A stretch of DNA of 64,000 bases from Streptomyces piniterrae. Its GTDB lineage: Bacteria; Actinomycetota; Actinomycetes; Streptomycetales; Streptomycetaceae. The DNA is taken from NCBI RefSeq assembly GCF_005048155.1, contig NZ_SUMB01000013.1:1-64000 (forward strand), given 5' to 3'. Each line of letters begins with the position of its first letter. Positions within the stretch are counted from its first letter, which is position 1. A model generated the notes under the pieces. The model saw only the letters and a list, made by a program, of their open reading frames with translations, searched no databases and had not been told where the DNA came from. Positions 8,942-16,199 of this stretch are shown piece after piece. The position numbers and the translations under genes are program-made.

Positions 8942-9754
8942 ATGCCGAGACTCGCTGCCGCGCTGCGCGGCCTCGCCGTCGCTGCCGCCGCCCTGCTGAC
9001 CGTCACCGCGCTGCCGTCCGGCGCGGGGGCCGGGACCGTTCACGGGCCGGCGCGCCACTCCCCCGCGCCCGGACTCCCGAAGGGGTTTGTCGCGCTGCGG
9101 GAGGTGGATCCCACGATCATCCAGGAGATGCGCTATTTCACGCCGCACAATTTCGTGGGCGTACCGGTGGACGGATATCTCAGACCGAAATGCATACTGA
9201 CCCGGGATGCCGCTCGGGCGCTGCACCGTGCCCAAGTGTCCTTTCTGCGGCGGGGATTCACGCTCAAGGTGTACGACTGCTATCGGCCGCAGCGTGCCGT
9301 GGACCATTTCGTGCGGTGGGCCGAGGATCTCGACGACGAGGCGATGAAGGCCGAGTTCTATCCGCGGGTGGCGAAGTCGAGGCTGTTCGAGGACGGCTAT
9401 ATCGCCGCCAAGTCGGGGCACAGCAGGGGCAGTACGCTCGATGTGACGCTGGTGCGGCTGCCCGCGCTGCCGACTCGCCCCTACGTCCCCGGCGAGCCGC
9501 TCACGCCTTGTTACGGGCCGCGGGCCGACCGCTTCCCGGACAACTCCCTTGACATGGGCACCGGTTTCGACTGTTTCGACACGCTCGCGCACACCCTCGA
9601 TCCGCGCATTCACGGGCGGCAGTTGAGGAACAGGCTGCTGCTCAAGCACGGGCTGGAGCGGGCCGGGTTCGTGAATCTCCCGGAGGAATGGTGGCACTAC
9701 ACCTTCAAGCCGGAGACCTTTCCCGACACCTATTTCGACTTTCCCGTGCGGTGA
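8942..9754 (+). CDS. secreted D-alanyl-D-alanine dipeptidase (VanX/DdpX family)
   Basis: A 270-residue zinc dipeptidase of the M15D family, which cleaves D-Ala-D-Ala. Residues 1-30 form a signal peptide (hydrophobic LAVAAAALLTVTALP, then Ala/Gly cleavage region), so it acts outside the membrane. Zinc and catalytic motifs are SGHSRGSTLDVTL (the SxHxxGxAxD pattern with S-T in place of the usual A) and EEWWHYTF. YDCYRPQRAVDHF is also typical. Because it is exported and alone, with no vanH/vanA homologue nearby, peptidoglycan turnover or D-Ala scavenging is more likely than glycopeptide resistance. Its last 50 bp overlap the 3' end of the convergent PurA-like gene. Confidence 0.9.
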   Translation: MPRLAAALRGLAVAAAALLTVTALPSGAGAGTVHGPARHSPAPGLPKGFVALREVDPTIIQEMRYFTPHNFVGVPVDGYLRPKCILTRDAARALHRAQVSFLRRGFTLKVYDCYRPQRAVDHFVRWAEDLDDEAMKAEFYPRVAKSRLFEDGYIAAKSGHSRGSTLDVTLVRLPALPTRPYVPGEPLTPCYGPRADRFPDNSLDMGTGFDCFDTLAHTLDPRIHGRQLRNRLLLKHGLERAGFVNLPEEWWHYTFKPETFPDTYFDFPVR

Positions 9755-11012
9755 TTTTGTCGGCCGCCGTGGGCCCGTACGACTCCATGACGACCGGGGC
9801 GTCCAGGGTGTGCGCGAGGGCGTCGCACCAGGCGTGCGGGTCGGCACCCGGGGACCGCCAACGGGTGGGCCGGGCGGCCGACAGCCGTTCGGTGAGCCGT
9901 TGTTGGCGTGCCAGGTCGCCGGGCGGCGCGGTGGGGATGCGGTCCAGGAGGCCGGTGGGCGTGCGGTAGGCGTGGGCCATCCGCAGGGCGCCTCCGGTGC
10001 GGGCAGGGGCGTCGAGATGGGTGACGGCGAGGGCGTCCACTCCGCCGCAGACCTCGACGGCGTAGGTGTGCGCGACGGCGTCGAAGTGGCCGGCGCGGAA
10101 GGCGCCCTGCCAGCGGCCGTTGCCGTTGTGGGCCTCGGGGAGGGCGTCCGGCAGCGCGGGGTCCTCGGTGACCAGCGGGCCCGGTCCGTGCCGGGTGGTG
10201 TAGGTCCGTACGACGCCCAGCCGCCGGGCCGCGCGCGGCTGCCCGGCCTCGGCGAGCAGTTCCTCCGCGCCCGCGAAGGTGGTCGTCGACCAGGTCGTGT
10301 AGGGGTGGAAGCCGTGCCATTCGTCGAGGAGTACGCCCTGGGCGCCCTCGAAGACGACCGGGCCGGTGCGCAGCAGCCGCGCCAGGTGGTCGCCGTCGAC
10401 GAGCCGTACGTGAGCGGCGAACGCGGCGAAGGCGTCCAGGCAGGCCTCGACGGGCGGGGCGTCGAGCGGGCCGAGTTCCTCGGTCAACCGGTCGCGGAGC
10501 AGGGCGAGTTTGCGGCGCAGTGTCGTACGGGAGGTGCAGTCGCCCGCGGTGGGCGCGTCGGCGGGGTGGGCCAGGGCGTAGGCGGCGGTTTCGCCGATGC
10601 CCATGCCGCAGGAGCCGTGCCGGGCGGTGCCGCGGGCCTGCTCGCGGGCCCGGTTGGCGGCCGCGTGGTAGGGGGTGGTGAGCCGGGCGCGCCGGTCGAC
10701 GGTCAGCAGGGCGAGCGGGTTCGCCGAGCCGAGGGAGGCGAGGTGGCGGGCCTCGGCGGCGAGCGCGAGGGGGTCCACCAGCATCAGGCGGGAGAGGTGG
10801 GTGGGGACGCCGCTGAAGGTGCCGGAGCCGAACTGGGCGAAGGTGTGGTGGCGTCCGTCGGTGGTGACGACGTTGTGGGCGGCCTGGGCGCCGCCGTTGA
10901 AGCGGACCACCGCCGCGACCGGCGCCGCGCCCGGTGAGGGGACGCAGAGCCGGTCGACGACGGTGCCCTTGCCGGCGTCGCCGTAGCCGAGGTCGACGAC
11001 GATGGTGTGCAC
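9705..11012 (-). CDS. divergent adenylosuccinate synthetase paralogue (PurA-like)
   Basis: A 435-residue homologue of adenylosuccinate synthetase, which normally joins IMP and L-aspartate using GTP. The fold is clear: DLGYGDAGKG at the N-terminus keeps the catalytic Asp (D12) and P-loop Lys (K15). RFNGGAQAAHNVV keeps the catalytic His (H46). FEGAQGVLLDEWHG and RTYTTRHGPGPLVTE match conserved blocks. It departs from true PurA in the P-loop (GDEGKGK becomes GDAGKGT). It also departs in the loop that binds L-aspartate, where TGRxRRxGWxD becomes NGRWQGAFRAGHFD near residues 293-310. It is therefore unlikely to be the housekeeping enzyme. Start GTG follows GGGGAAGG by 8 nt. It is the last gene of a four-gene operon, 26 nt after the VWA gene. 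Confidence 0.82.
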   Translation of the reverse strand: MHTIVVDLGYGDAGKGTVVDRLCVPSPGAAPVAAVVRFNGGAQAAHNVVTTDGRHHTFAQFGSGTFSGVPTHLSRLMLVDPLALAAEARHLASLGSANPLALLTVDRRARLTTPYHAAANRAREQARGTARHGSCGMGIGETAAYALAHPADAPTAGDCTSRTTLRRKLALLRDRLTEELGPLDAPPVEACLDAFAAFAAHVRLVDGDHLARLLRTGPVVFEGAQGVLLDEWHGFHPYTTWSTTTFAGAEELLAEAGQPRAARRLGVVRTYTTRHGPGPLVTEDPALPDALPEAHNGNGRWQGAFRAGHFDAVAHTYAVEVCGGVDALAVTHLDAPARTGGALRMAHAYRTPTGLLDRIPTAPPGDLARQQRLTERLSAARPTRWRSPGADPHAWCDALAHTLDAPVVMESYGPTAADKITARESRNRCRERSPA

Positions 11013-11038
11013 GGGAGGAACCTTCCCCTTGAGGCCGG

Positions 11039-12037
11039 TCAGAGGCGGGTGGTGGCGCCGGGACCGGTCTCGCCGGCGGGGTCGATCAGCGGGGCCGTGG
11101 ACCGCGCGACGGTGCCGCGGCCACGGTTGAGGGTGGCCAGTGCCTTGCCGACGGTGTCGCCCGCGTCGGAGCCGATGTCGGCGAGGTCGTCGAGGCCGGC
11201 GGCGAGGTCGATGGCCTCCTCGCCGAGGCCGATGGTCAGCGCGATGGTCTCGCAGACCGCGCCGAGGTCGTCGAGTTCGATGACGTTCTGGCCGAGCAGC
11301 TTGCGCCAGGTGCCCAGGACGGAGGCGTTGCCGACGTGGGCGGCGCCGGCCGGGACGAGGAAGTAGACATCGAACTTCTGGCGTACTTCGGCGAGGATCG
11401 TGGCGAGGGGAATGTCCTCGTGGACGTCGTCGCCGAACACCGCCCGGATCTCGCGGGCCTTGACCTTGCCGTACGGCATCTCGTCGCCGATGAGGAAGAG
11501 GTAGCCGCGGCGGCCGCGCTTCTCGTGGCAGTCGAGGCTGGTGTGGCGGGCCATGGCGTAGAGGGCGAGCTCGTACGACTCGGTCATCTGGCCGCCGCCT
11601 CCGCCCTCCAGGAGGATGTTGCCGAGGTCGTCGTCCATGCGGTTGTCGGACTCGAACTGGCCGAGCTGGAGCGGGACCCGGTCGCAGGTGGCGTCGCCGA
11701 CGGCGCCGAAGAGGATCTGCGGGTGCTCGACATATCCCTTGCGCAGCAGCAGGCCGAACAGCTCGGGGAGCTTGGTCTGCAGGACGCGCGGCACGGACCG
11801 CATGGATCCGGTCACATCGAAGATGACCGAGACGGCCAGCGAGGTGGGGTGTTCGTCCGAGTCGCGGCTCTCGCGGGTCGTCAGGCCCTCGGGGTCCAGC
11901 GAGGGGTGCGCCGTCCAGGTGTGGCGCGGGGCCGTGGCGGTGACGCGATCGCTGTAGTCGAAGGCGCTGGCGCCGGAGGCGGCGCGGTAGCTCGCCGCGG
12001 CGCCGTAGACGTTGGTGGACCAGGTTCCGCTGCCCAT
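11039..12037 (-). CDS. VWA-domain protein
   Basis: A 332-residue cytoplasmic protein with one von Willebrand A domain. The MIDAS metal site is visible as IFDVTGSM (D74, T76, S78), with the threonine in GGQMTESYELALY and the aspartate in FLIGDEMPYG completing it. Residues 1-65 are polar and probably flexible. The C-terminus after about residue 270 is low-complexity. VWA proteins are metal-dependent interaction modules, and TerY-type VWA proteins are often encoded beside kinases in stress or conflict operons. Here the upstream neighbour (83 nt) is the J-domain/pseudokinase gene. The start ATG has GGGGGA six bases upstream. Confidence 0.85.
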   Translation of the reverse strand: MGSGTWSTNVYGAAASYRAASGASAFDYSDRVTATAPRHTWTAHPSLDPEGLTTRESRDSDEHPTSLAVSVIFDVTGSMRSVPRVLQTKLPELFGLLLRKGYVEHPQILFGAVGDATCDRVPLQLGQFESDNRMDDDLGNILLEGGGGGQMTESYELALYAMARHTSLDCHEKRGRRGYLFLIGDEMPYGKVKAREIRAVFGDDVHEDIPLATILAEVRQKFDVYFLVPAGAAHVGNASVLGTWRKLLGQNVIELDDLGAVCETIALTIGLGEEAIDLAAGLDDLADIGSDAGDTVGKALATLNRGRGTVARSTAPLIDPAGETGPGATTRL

Positions 12038-12120
12038 GGTGAATCCCCCTGATGCGTTGAGTGGTTGCGTGCGTGAAGGTGGTTGCGTGTGTGAGTGGTG
12101 TACGGCGGAGGTGCGGCGGC

Positions 12121-13203
12121 TCACTGGTGCCGGGCCGGCTCCGGCATCGTGAACGGGCGGAAGGTGCGCGGCCCGTAGAGGCGGTCGAGGAGCGCGTCCA
12201 GCTCGGCCAGCAGCCGCCAGGCGTCGTGCGGCCGGCGGGCCTCGGCGGGAAGGGTGCAGCCGCGCAGGAAGGCCCGCATCGGCTTCGGCGTGCGCTCCCC
12301 CATGAGGGCCCCCATGGTGCGGGAGGCGAGGTGGATGTCGGTGGCCTCGGTCGCCGGTCGGCGCCCTGTGACCTCGGGCGGATAGCTGTCGCGGTGGCGT
12401 TCGACGAGGGCGGGCACGTGCTCACCGGCGCCGACGGGGGTGCTGTAGCACCAGTCGACGAGGACCAGGCCGTGCTTCTCCGGGTGGATGAGGAGGTGGT
12501 CGGGGAGGACGGCGCCGTGCACCCGGCCCGCACGGTGCGCCCAGCCGAGGGCGACCAGGAGCCGGCGCCACATCCAGGCGGCGTCGCGCGGGTCGAGTCC
12601 GTCGGGGTGGGCGGCGCGGACCTCGGTGAGGGTTCGGAAGCCGTCGAGGGGGACGAGGGCGTTGACGCGGCGTTCTACGCCGGTGTCCGGATCGCGGTGC
12701 CGGAAGGATTCCAGCAGGCGGGGCGCGTAGCCGCGGTGGCGTGGCTCGCCGCGCCGCGCCAGGCGGGACAGCGCCTCCGCCTCGCGTTCCATGAGGTCGT
12801 TGTCGGTCACCGCGCGCGGGATCTTCAGCAGCGCGTGGTGCCGGGTGCCGTCCTGCTCGTACGTGGCCTCGCGGAGTACGGCGAGGTCGCCGGTGGCCCG
12901 GGTGGCGCCGAGGCTGTAGGTGTGGCGGCGGGTGGTGAGGGTCGGGCGGGTGGCGTCGGTCCGGCGCTGCCAGAGGGCGTTGAGGCGGGCGAACTCGTCC
13001 TGGGCGGCGGGGCGTTCGGTGGCGGTGGCGGCGTCGGGGTGCAGCAGGCGGGCGAGCCTGCGGTAGACGCGGGCGGCCTCGGCGTCGTCGGTGGGGAAGA
13101 GGTCGGCGGGCCGGCGGGCGGCGGCCAGCGCGGCGCGGGCGTCGGCGGGTGTGTCGGCCGTACGGGGGCTCCCCTCGGCAACCTCCCCGCTCCCCCGGCT
13201 CAT
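12121..13203 (-). CDS. J-domain-like / protein-kinase-like fusion (probable pseudokinase)
   Basis: A 360-residue cytoplasmic protein. Residues 34-75 resemble a DnaJ domain, with RVYRRLARLLHPD carrying the HPD motif (55-57). Residues 90-350 look like a protein kinase fold. YSLGATRATGDLAVLREA fits the nucleotide loop, ALLKIPR supplies the beta-3 lysine, and HRAGRVHGAVLPDHLLIH sits where HRDxKxxN should be. LVDW replaces DFG. The catalytic-loop aspartate and the DFG motif are thus altered, suggesting weak or no kinase activity. Its ATG overlaps the stop of the upstream Nudix gene by 4 bp, so the two are translationally coupled. The VWA gene follows 83 nt downstream. Confidence 0.72.
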   Translation of the reverse strand: MSRGSGEVAEGSPRTADTPADARAALAAARRPADLFPTDDAEAARVYRRLARLLHPDAATATERPAAQDEFARLNALWQRRTDATRPTLTTRRHTYSLGATRATGDLAVLREATYEQDGTRHHALLKIPRAVTDNDLMEREAEALSRLARRGEPRHRGYAPRLLESFRHRDPDTGVERRVNALVPLDGFRTLTEVRAAHPDGLDPRDAAWMWRRLLVALGWAHRAGRVHGAVLPDHLLIHPEKHGLVLVDWCYSTPVGAGEHVPALVERHRDSYPPEVTGRRPATEATDIHLASRTMGALMGERTPKPMRAFLRGCTLPAEARRPHDAWRLLAELDALLDRLYGPRTFRPFTMPEPARHQ

Positions 13204-14219
13204 CGGACGCTGTCCTCACGGTCCGGGCGGAGCAGTGCCGGGTGCAGCAGGCGGGCGTCGCCCGCGCGGTAGAGGCGGGCGCGTGGGCCTCCTCGGGCTC
13301 CCCCGCGGGCGGCGGTGGCGCCGGTGGATTCGACGAACCCGGGGACGGAGAGCACCTTGCGGTGGAAGTTCCCGGCGTGCAGCGGGCTGCCCCAGACGGC
13401 TTCGTAGACGCCGCGGAGTTCGACGATGGTGAACTCGGCGCCGAGGAAGGCGGTGGCCAGCGGGGTGTACTCGATCTTCGCGCGGGCGCGGTCGAGGCCG
13501 TCGGCGACGATCCTGGCGTGGTCGAAGGCGAGCCGGGCCCTCACCGTCTCCGGGAGCGGGGTCTGCGTTGTCTCCGGGGCGGTTGCGGCCGCAGAGCCCA
13601 CCGCGGCGGGGTCTGCGGGCCGGGGCACGGAACCACCCCCGTCGGTCCCGTGCCCCGGGCCCTGCTCTGGTGGACGCGGGCGGGCCGCGTCCGGTTCGGT
13701 GAAACTTTGACCAGTCCGACGAGCCTGCCGCGTTCGAGAAGCCGCAGGGTGCCCGGCGCCGAGATCCAGATCGGCGACCGGGACCCAGGCCGCCGCCGAG
13801 GCGTCGCCGCCGCCGCGCGCCTCGGGGAGGTCGGGGGCGAAGGCGAGATAGGCGACGGTGACGACGGGCATCCGCGGGTCGCGCCCTGGGTCGCCGTACG
13901 AGCCGAGCTGTTCGAGGTGGACGCGGTCCAGCTGGGCGGCGTCCAGCCCGGTCTCCTCGGCGAGTTCGCGGGCGGCGGCCTCGTCCAGCGATTCCCGCCC
14001 GGCCCGCACGAAGCCGCCGGGCAGCGCCCAGGCGCCCTGGAAGGGCCGGCCGCCGCGCTCCACGAGCAGGACGTGCAGGGCGCCTTGACGGAGTGTCAGC
14101 GCGACGATGTCGACGGTCACGGCGATGGCGGGGAAGTCACGCGGGTCGTAGGCCGCGAGGAATGCGCGCTCCGCGTCGTCCTCGGCGCCGCTGCCACCGC
14201 GCTCCCGGTCCCCGTCCAT
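13200..14219 (-). CDS. Nudix-fold / winged-helix transcriptional regulator (NrtR-like)
   Basis: A 339-residue protein with an N-terminal Nudix domain (about 28-165) and a C-terminal winged helix (about 265-335, including FTIVELRGVYEAVWGSPLH and NFHRKVLSV). This is the NrtR architecture: the Nudix fold senses an ADP-ribose-type or other nucleotide ligand and the winged helix binds DNA. The Nudix box (68-92) keeps REL, EE and GL, but the first G-to-E spacing is one residue too long, as expected for sensors rather than hydrolases. A 75-residue Pro/Gly/Ala-rich linker separates the domains. An upstream GTG at 14228 is an alternative start. The promoter carries two tandem palindromes likely to be its own operator. 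First gene of the operon running to 9705. Confidence 0.78.
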   Translation of the reverse strand: MDGDRERGGSGAEDDAERAFLAAYDPRDFPAIAVTVDIVALTLRQGALHVLLVERGGRPFQGAWALPGGFVRAGRESLDEAAARELAEETGLDAAQLDRVHLEQLGSYGDPGRDPRMPVVTVAYLAFAPDLPEARGGGDASAAAWVPVADLDLGAGHPAASRTRQARRTGQSFTEPDAARPRPPEQGPGHGTDGGGSVPRPADPAAVGSAAATAPETTQTPLPETVRARLAFDHARIVADGLDRARAKIEYTPLATAFLGAEFTIVELRGVYEAVWGSPLHAGNFHRKVLSVPGFVESTGATAARGGARGGPRARLYRAGDARLLHPALLRPDREDSVR

Positions 14220-14241
14220 GACCCTCACCCCGGTCTCGTCA

Positions 14242-14302
14242 TTCTCACTTTGAGTCTTTCTCGGAACGAGAACAACATAACACCGCGCACCGACGGCGTC
14301 CA
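14242..14302 (-). promoter_or_regulatory. promoter of the Nudix-J-VWA-PurA operon with two tandem operators
   Basis: On the minus strand TGGACG (14302-14297) and TATGTT (14279-14274) are spaced by 17 nt, a good housekeeping-type promoter. The predicted start, near 14267, falls in a perfect 15-bp palindrome TTCTCG-GAA-CGAGAA (14258-14272). It is followed by a second, imperfect copy TTCTCA-CTT-TGAGTC (14242-14256) centred 16 bp away. This layout is typical of repression, most simply by the encoded Nudix regulator. Confidence 0.62.
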
Positions 14303-14345
14303 GACCGGACCGGGGTTCCCCGTCGAGCGAGGGCGTGGCACACTC

Positions 14346-14360
14346 CTGACGTACCGTCAG
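14346..14360. promoter_or_regulatory. 15-bp palindrome, probable operator of the DUF35-thiolase pair
   Basis: CTGACG-TAC-CGTCAG is a perfect inverted repeat 43 bp before the DUF35 start. Its form resembles TetR-family sites upstream of actinobacterial acyl-CoA and lipid catabolism genes. No TetR gene lies nearby, so the regulator would act in trans. Confidence 0.5.
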
Positions 14361-14403
14361 ATTGCTTGGGTCAACGCGCTGTTCGCTGCCGGAAGGGGCC
14401 GTC

Positions 14404-14868
14404 GTGCCACGCATACGCAAGCCCGTGGTGCCGGGCTGGTTCGATCAGGACGCCGCGGACTTCCGGCTGCTGGGGACCCGGTGCCGGGACTGCGGCTCGG
14501 TGTTCTTCCCGCGCGAGGACACCTTCTGCCGCAACCCCGGCTGCGCGGGCGGCGAGCTGGACGAGGTGCCGTTGTCCCGGCGCGGCACGGTCTGGTCGTA
14601 CACCGACGGGCGCTATCGCCCGCCCGCCCCGTACGTCTCCGATCCCGACGTCGAGTGGCGGCCGTACACGCTGGTCGCGGTGGAGCTGGCGGCGGAGCGG
14701 ATGGTGGTTCTCGGGCAGGCCGCGCCCGGTGTCGGGGTCGCGGATCTGGCGGTCGGCGCGGAGGTCGAGCTGGTGCCGGGGGTCCTCGACGAGGATGCCG
14801 AGCACATCTGGACGACCTGGTGGTGGCGGCCGGTCGCGGGCGCGTCCGGACGGGAGGCGGCCGCATGA
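14404..14868 (+). CDS. Zn-ribbon OB-fold protein (DUF35 family)
   Basis: A 154-residue DUF35 protein. The N-terminal zinc ribbon is CRDCGSVFFPREDTFCRNPGC (CxxC, then CxxxxC), followed by an OB-fold (about residues 60-145). DUF35 proteins form complexes with thiolase-like partners, for example in steroid side-chain retro-aldol cleavage and in acyl transfer. The partner is the next gene, whose ATG overlaps this stop codon by 4 bp. The GTG start follows GGAAGGGG; an in-frame ATG 42 bp upstream is less well placed. A palindromic operator lies just upstream. Confidence 0.85.
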   Translation: MPRIRKPVVPGWFDQDAADFRLLGTRCRDCGSVFFPREDTFCRNPGCAGGELDEVPLSRRGTVWSYTDGRYRPPAPYVSDPDVEWRPYTLVAVELAAERMVVLGQAAPGVGVADLAVGAEVELVPGVLDEDAEHIWTTWWWRPVAGASGREAAA

Positions 14869-16055
14869 CGGGCGAGGTGGCGGTGCTCGGCGCCGGTATG
14901 CACCCGTGGGGCAAGTGGGGGCGTAGCTTCGTCGAGTACGGGACGAAGGCGGCCAGGGACGCGCTCGCGGACGCCGGCCTGGAATGGGGCGCCGTGCAGA
15001 GCGTGGTCGGTGCCGACACGGTGCGCGGTGGCTATCCCGGCTATGTCGCGGGGGCGACCTTCGCCAGGGCGCTGGGCTGGCAGGGCGCCCGGGTGACCAG
15101 CGTGTACGCCGCCTGCGCGTCCGGCGCGCAGGCGATCAACACCGCGCGGGCGCAGATCCTGGCCGGCATGGCGGAGGTGGTCCTGGTGGTGGGCGCCGAC
15201 GCCGCGCCCAAGGGGTTCTTCGCGCCGGCCGGCGGCGAGCGCCCCGACGACCCGGACTGGCTGCGGTTCCGGGTGCTGGGGGCCACCAACCCGGAGTACT
15301 TCGGGCTGTACGCGCGCCGCAGGATGGCGCTGTACGGCGATACCGTCGAGGACTTCGCGCAGGTGAAGGTGAAGAACTCGGCGGCGGGCGCGGCCAATCC
15401 GTACGCCCGCTACCGGAAGCGGGTCACCGCCGAGGAGGTCGCGGCGTCGCCGGTGGTGGCCGATCCGCTGCGGCTGCTGGACATCTGCGCCACTTCCGAC
15501 GGGGCCGCCGCGCTGGTCCTGAGCAGCATGGACTTCGCCCGCCGGCACGGCGCCGCGGACCCGGTGCGGATCCGCGCGGTCTCCACGGCCACCCCGCACT
15601 ATCCGCGTACGGTGCTGGATCTGCCCGACATCGCCACCGACTCCGCGGCCGCCGTCCCGGAGCCGGCGACCGGGTTCCGGGCGTCGATCGCCCGGGGCGC
15701 GTACGAGGAGGCGGGCATCGGCCCCGAGGACCTGTCGCTGGCCGAGGTCTACGACCTGTCCACGGCGCTGGAGCTGGAGTGGTACGAGGATCTGGGGCTG
15801 TGCGGCGCGGGCGAGGCCACGAAGCTGCTCCGGGACGGTGCGACGGCGCTCGGCGGGCGGCTGCCGGTGAACGCCAGCGGCGGTCTGTCCTCGTTCGGCG
15901 AGGCGGTGCCGGCGCAGGCCGTCGCGCAGGTCTGCGAGCTGACCTGGCAGCTGAGGGGGCACGCGGGTGAGCGTCAAGTCCCTGGCGCACGCGTGGGGTT
16001 GACGGCCAATCAGGGGCTGTTCGGGCACGGTTCCGCGGTGGTCGCCGTGCGGTGA
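14865..16055 (+). CDS. thiolase-like lipid-transfer protein
   Basis: A 396-residue thiolase-fold protein of the SCP-x/Ltp type. It keeps the cysteine of the nucleophile block (YAACASGAQAINTAR) and a late LFGHGS block, so thiolase-type acyl chemistry is possible, though many relatives are aldolases. It is translationally coupled to the DUF35 gene and probably forms a complex with it. A substrate of acyl-CoA type, perhaps sterol- or polyketide-derived, is inference. Compare the second thiolase/DUF35 set at 60874-64000, whose members lack this cysteine. Confidence 0.85.
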   Translation: MTGEVAVLGAGMHPWGKWGRSFVEYGTKAARDALADAGLEWGAVQSVVGADTVRGGYPGYVAGATFARALGWQGARVTSVYAACASGAQAINTARAQILAGMAEVVLVVGADAAPKGFFAPAGGERPDDPDWLRFRVLGATNPEYFGLYARRRMALYGDTVEDFAQVKVKNSAAGAANPYARYRKRVTAEEVAASPVVADPLRLLDICATSDGAAALVLSSMDFARRHGAADPVRIRAVSTATPHYPRTVLDLPDIATDSAAAVPEPATGFRASIARGAYEEAGIGPEDLSLAEVYDLSTALELEWYEDLGLCGAGEATKLLRDGATALGGRLPVNASGGLSSFGEAVPAQAVAQVCELTWQLRGHAGERQVPGARVGLTANQGLFGHGSAVVAVR

Positions 16056-16199
16056 AGGCGCTGCCGCCGGCGCCCGCCCCCGAAGCTGATGGCGCCCGGC
16101 CTCGAAGATCATGTGAGGGTGCCGGACGGCGGTCCGTACTCTCCGGAATGATGCATGAACAGTGCGTGAACCGGGCCGAGTCGGGGTCTCCGCGGGGGC

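Noticed and set aside
8942-9754. VanX-like gene as evidence of vancomycin resistance
   Set aside because: It carries a signal peptide and has no vanH, vanA or vanRS neighbours; VanX for resistance acts in the cytoplasm.
4100-9847. A very long open frame on the minus strand that runs through the acetoacetyl-CoA synthetase and on through the antisense of the GH31 and VanX-like genes
   Set aside because: Only the part up to 6082 has family similarity. The extension is antisense to well-supported genes and reflects stop-codon scarcity at high GC.
9705-11012. PurA paralogue as a phage-type PurZ (2-aminoadenine pathway)
   Set aside because: The catalytic aspartate typical of PurA (D12) is kept, and no phage or DNA polymerase gene is nearby. 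Left only as a remote option.
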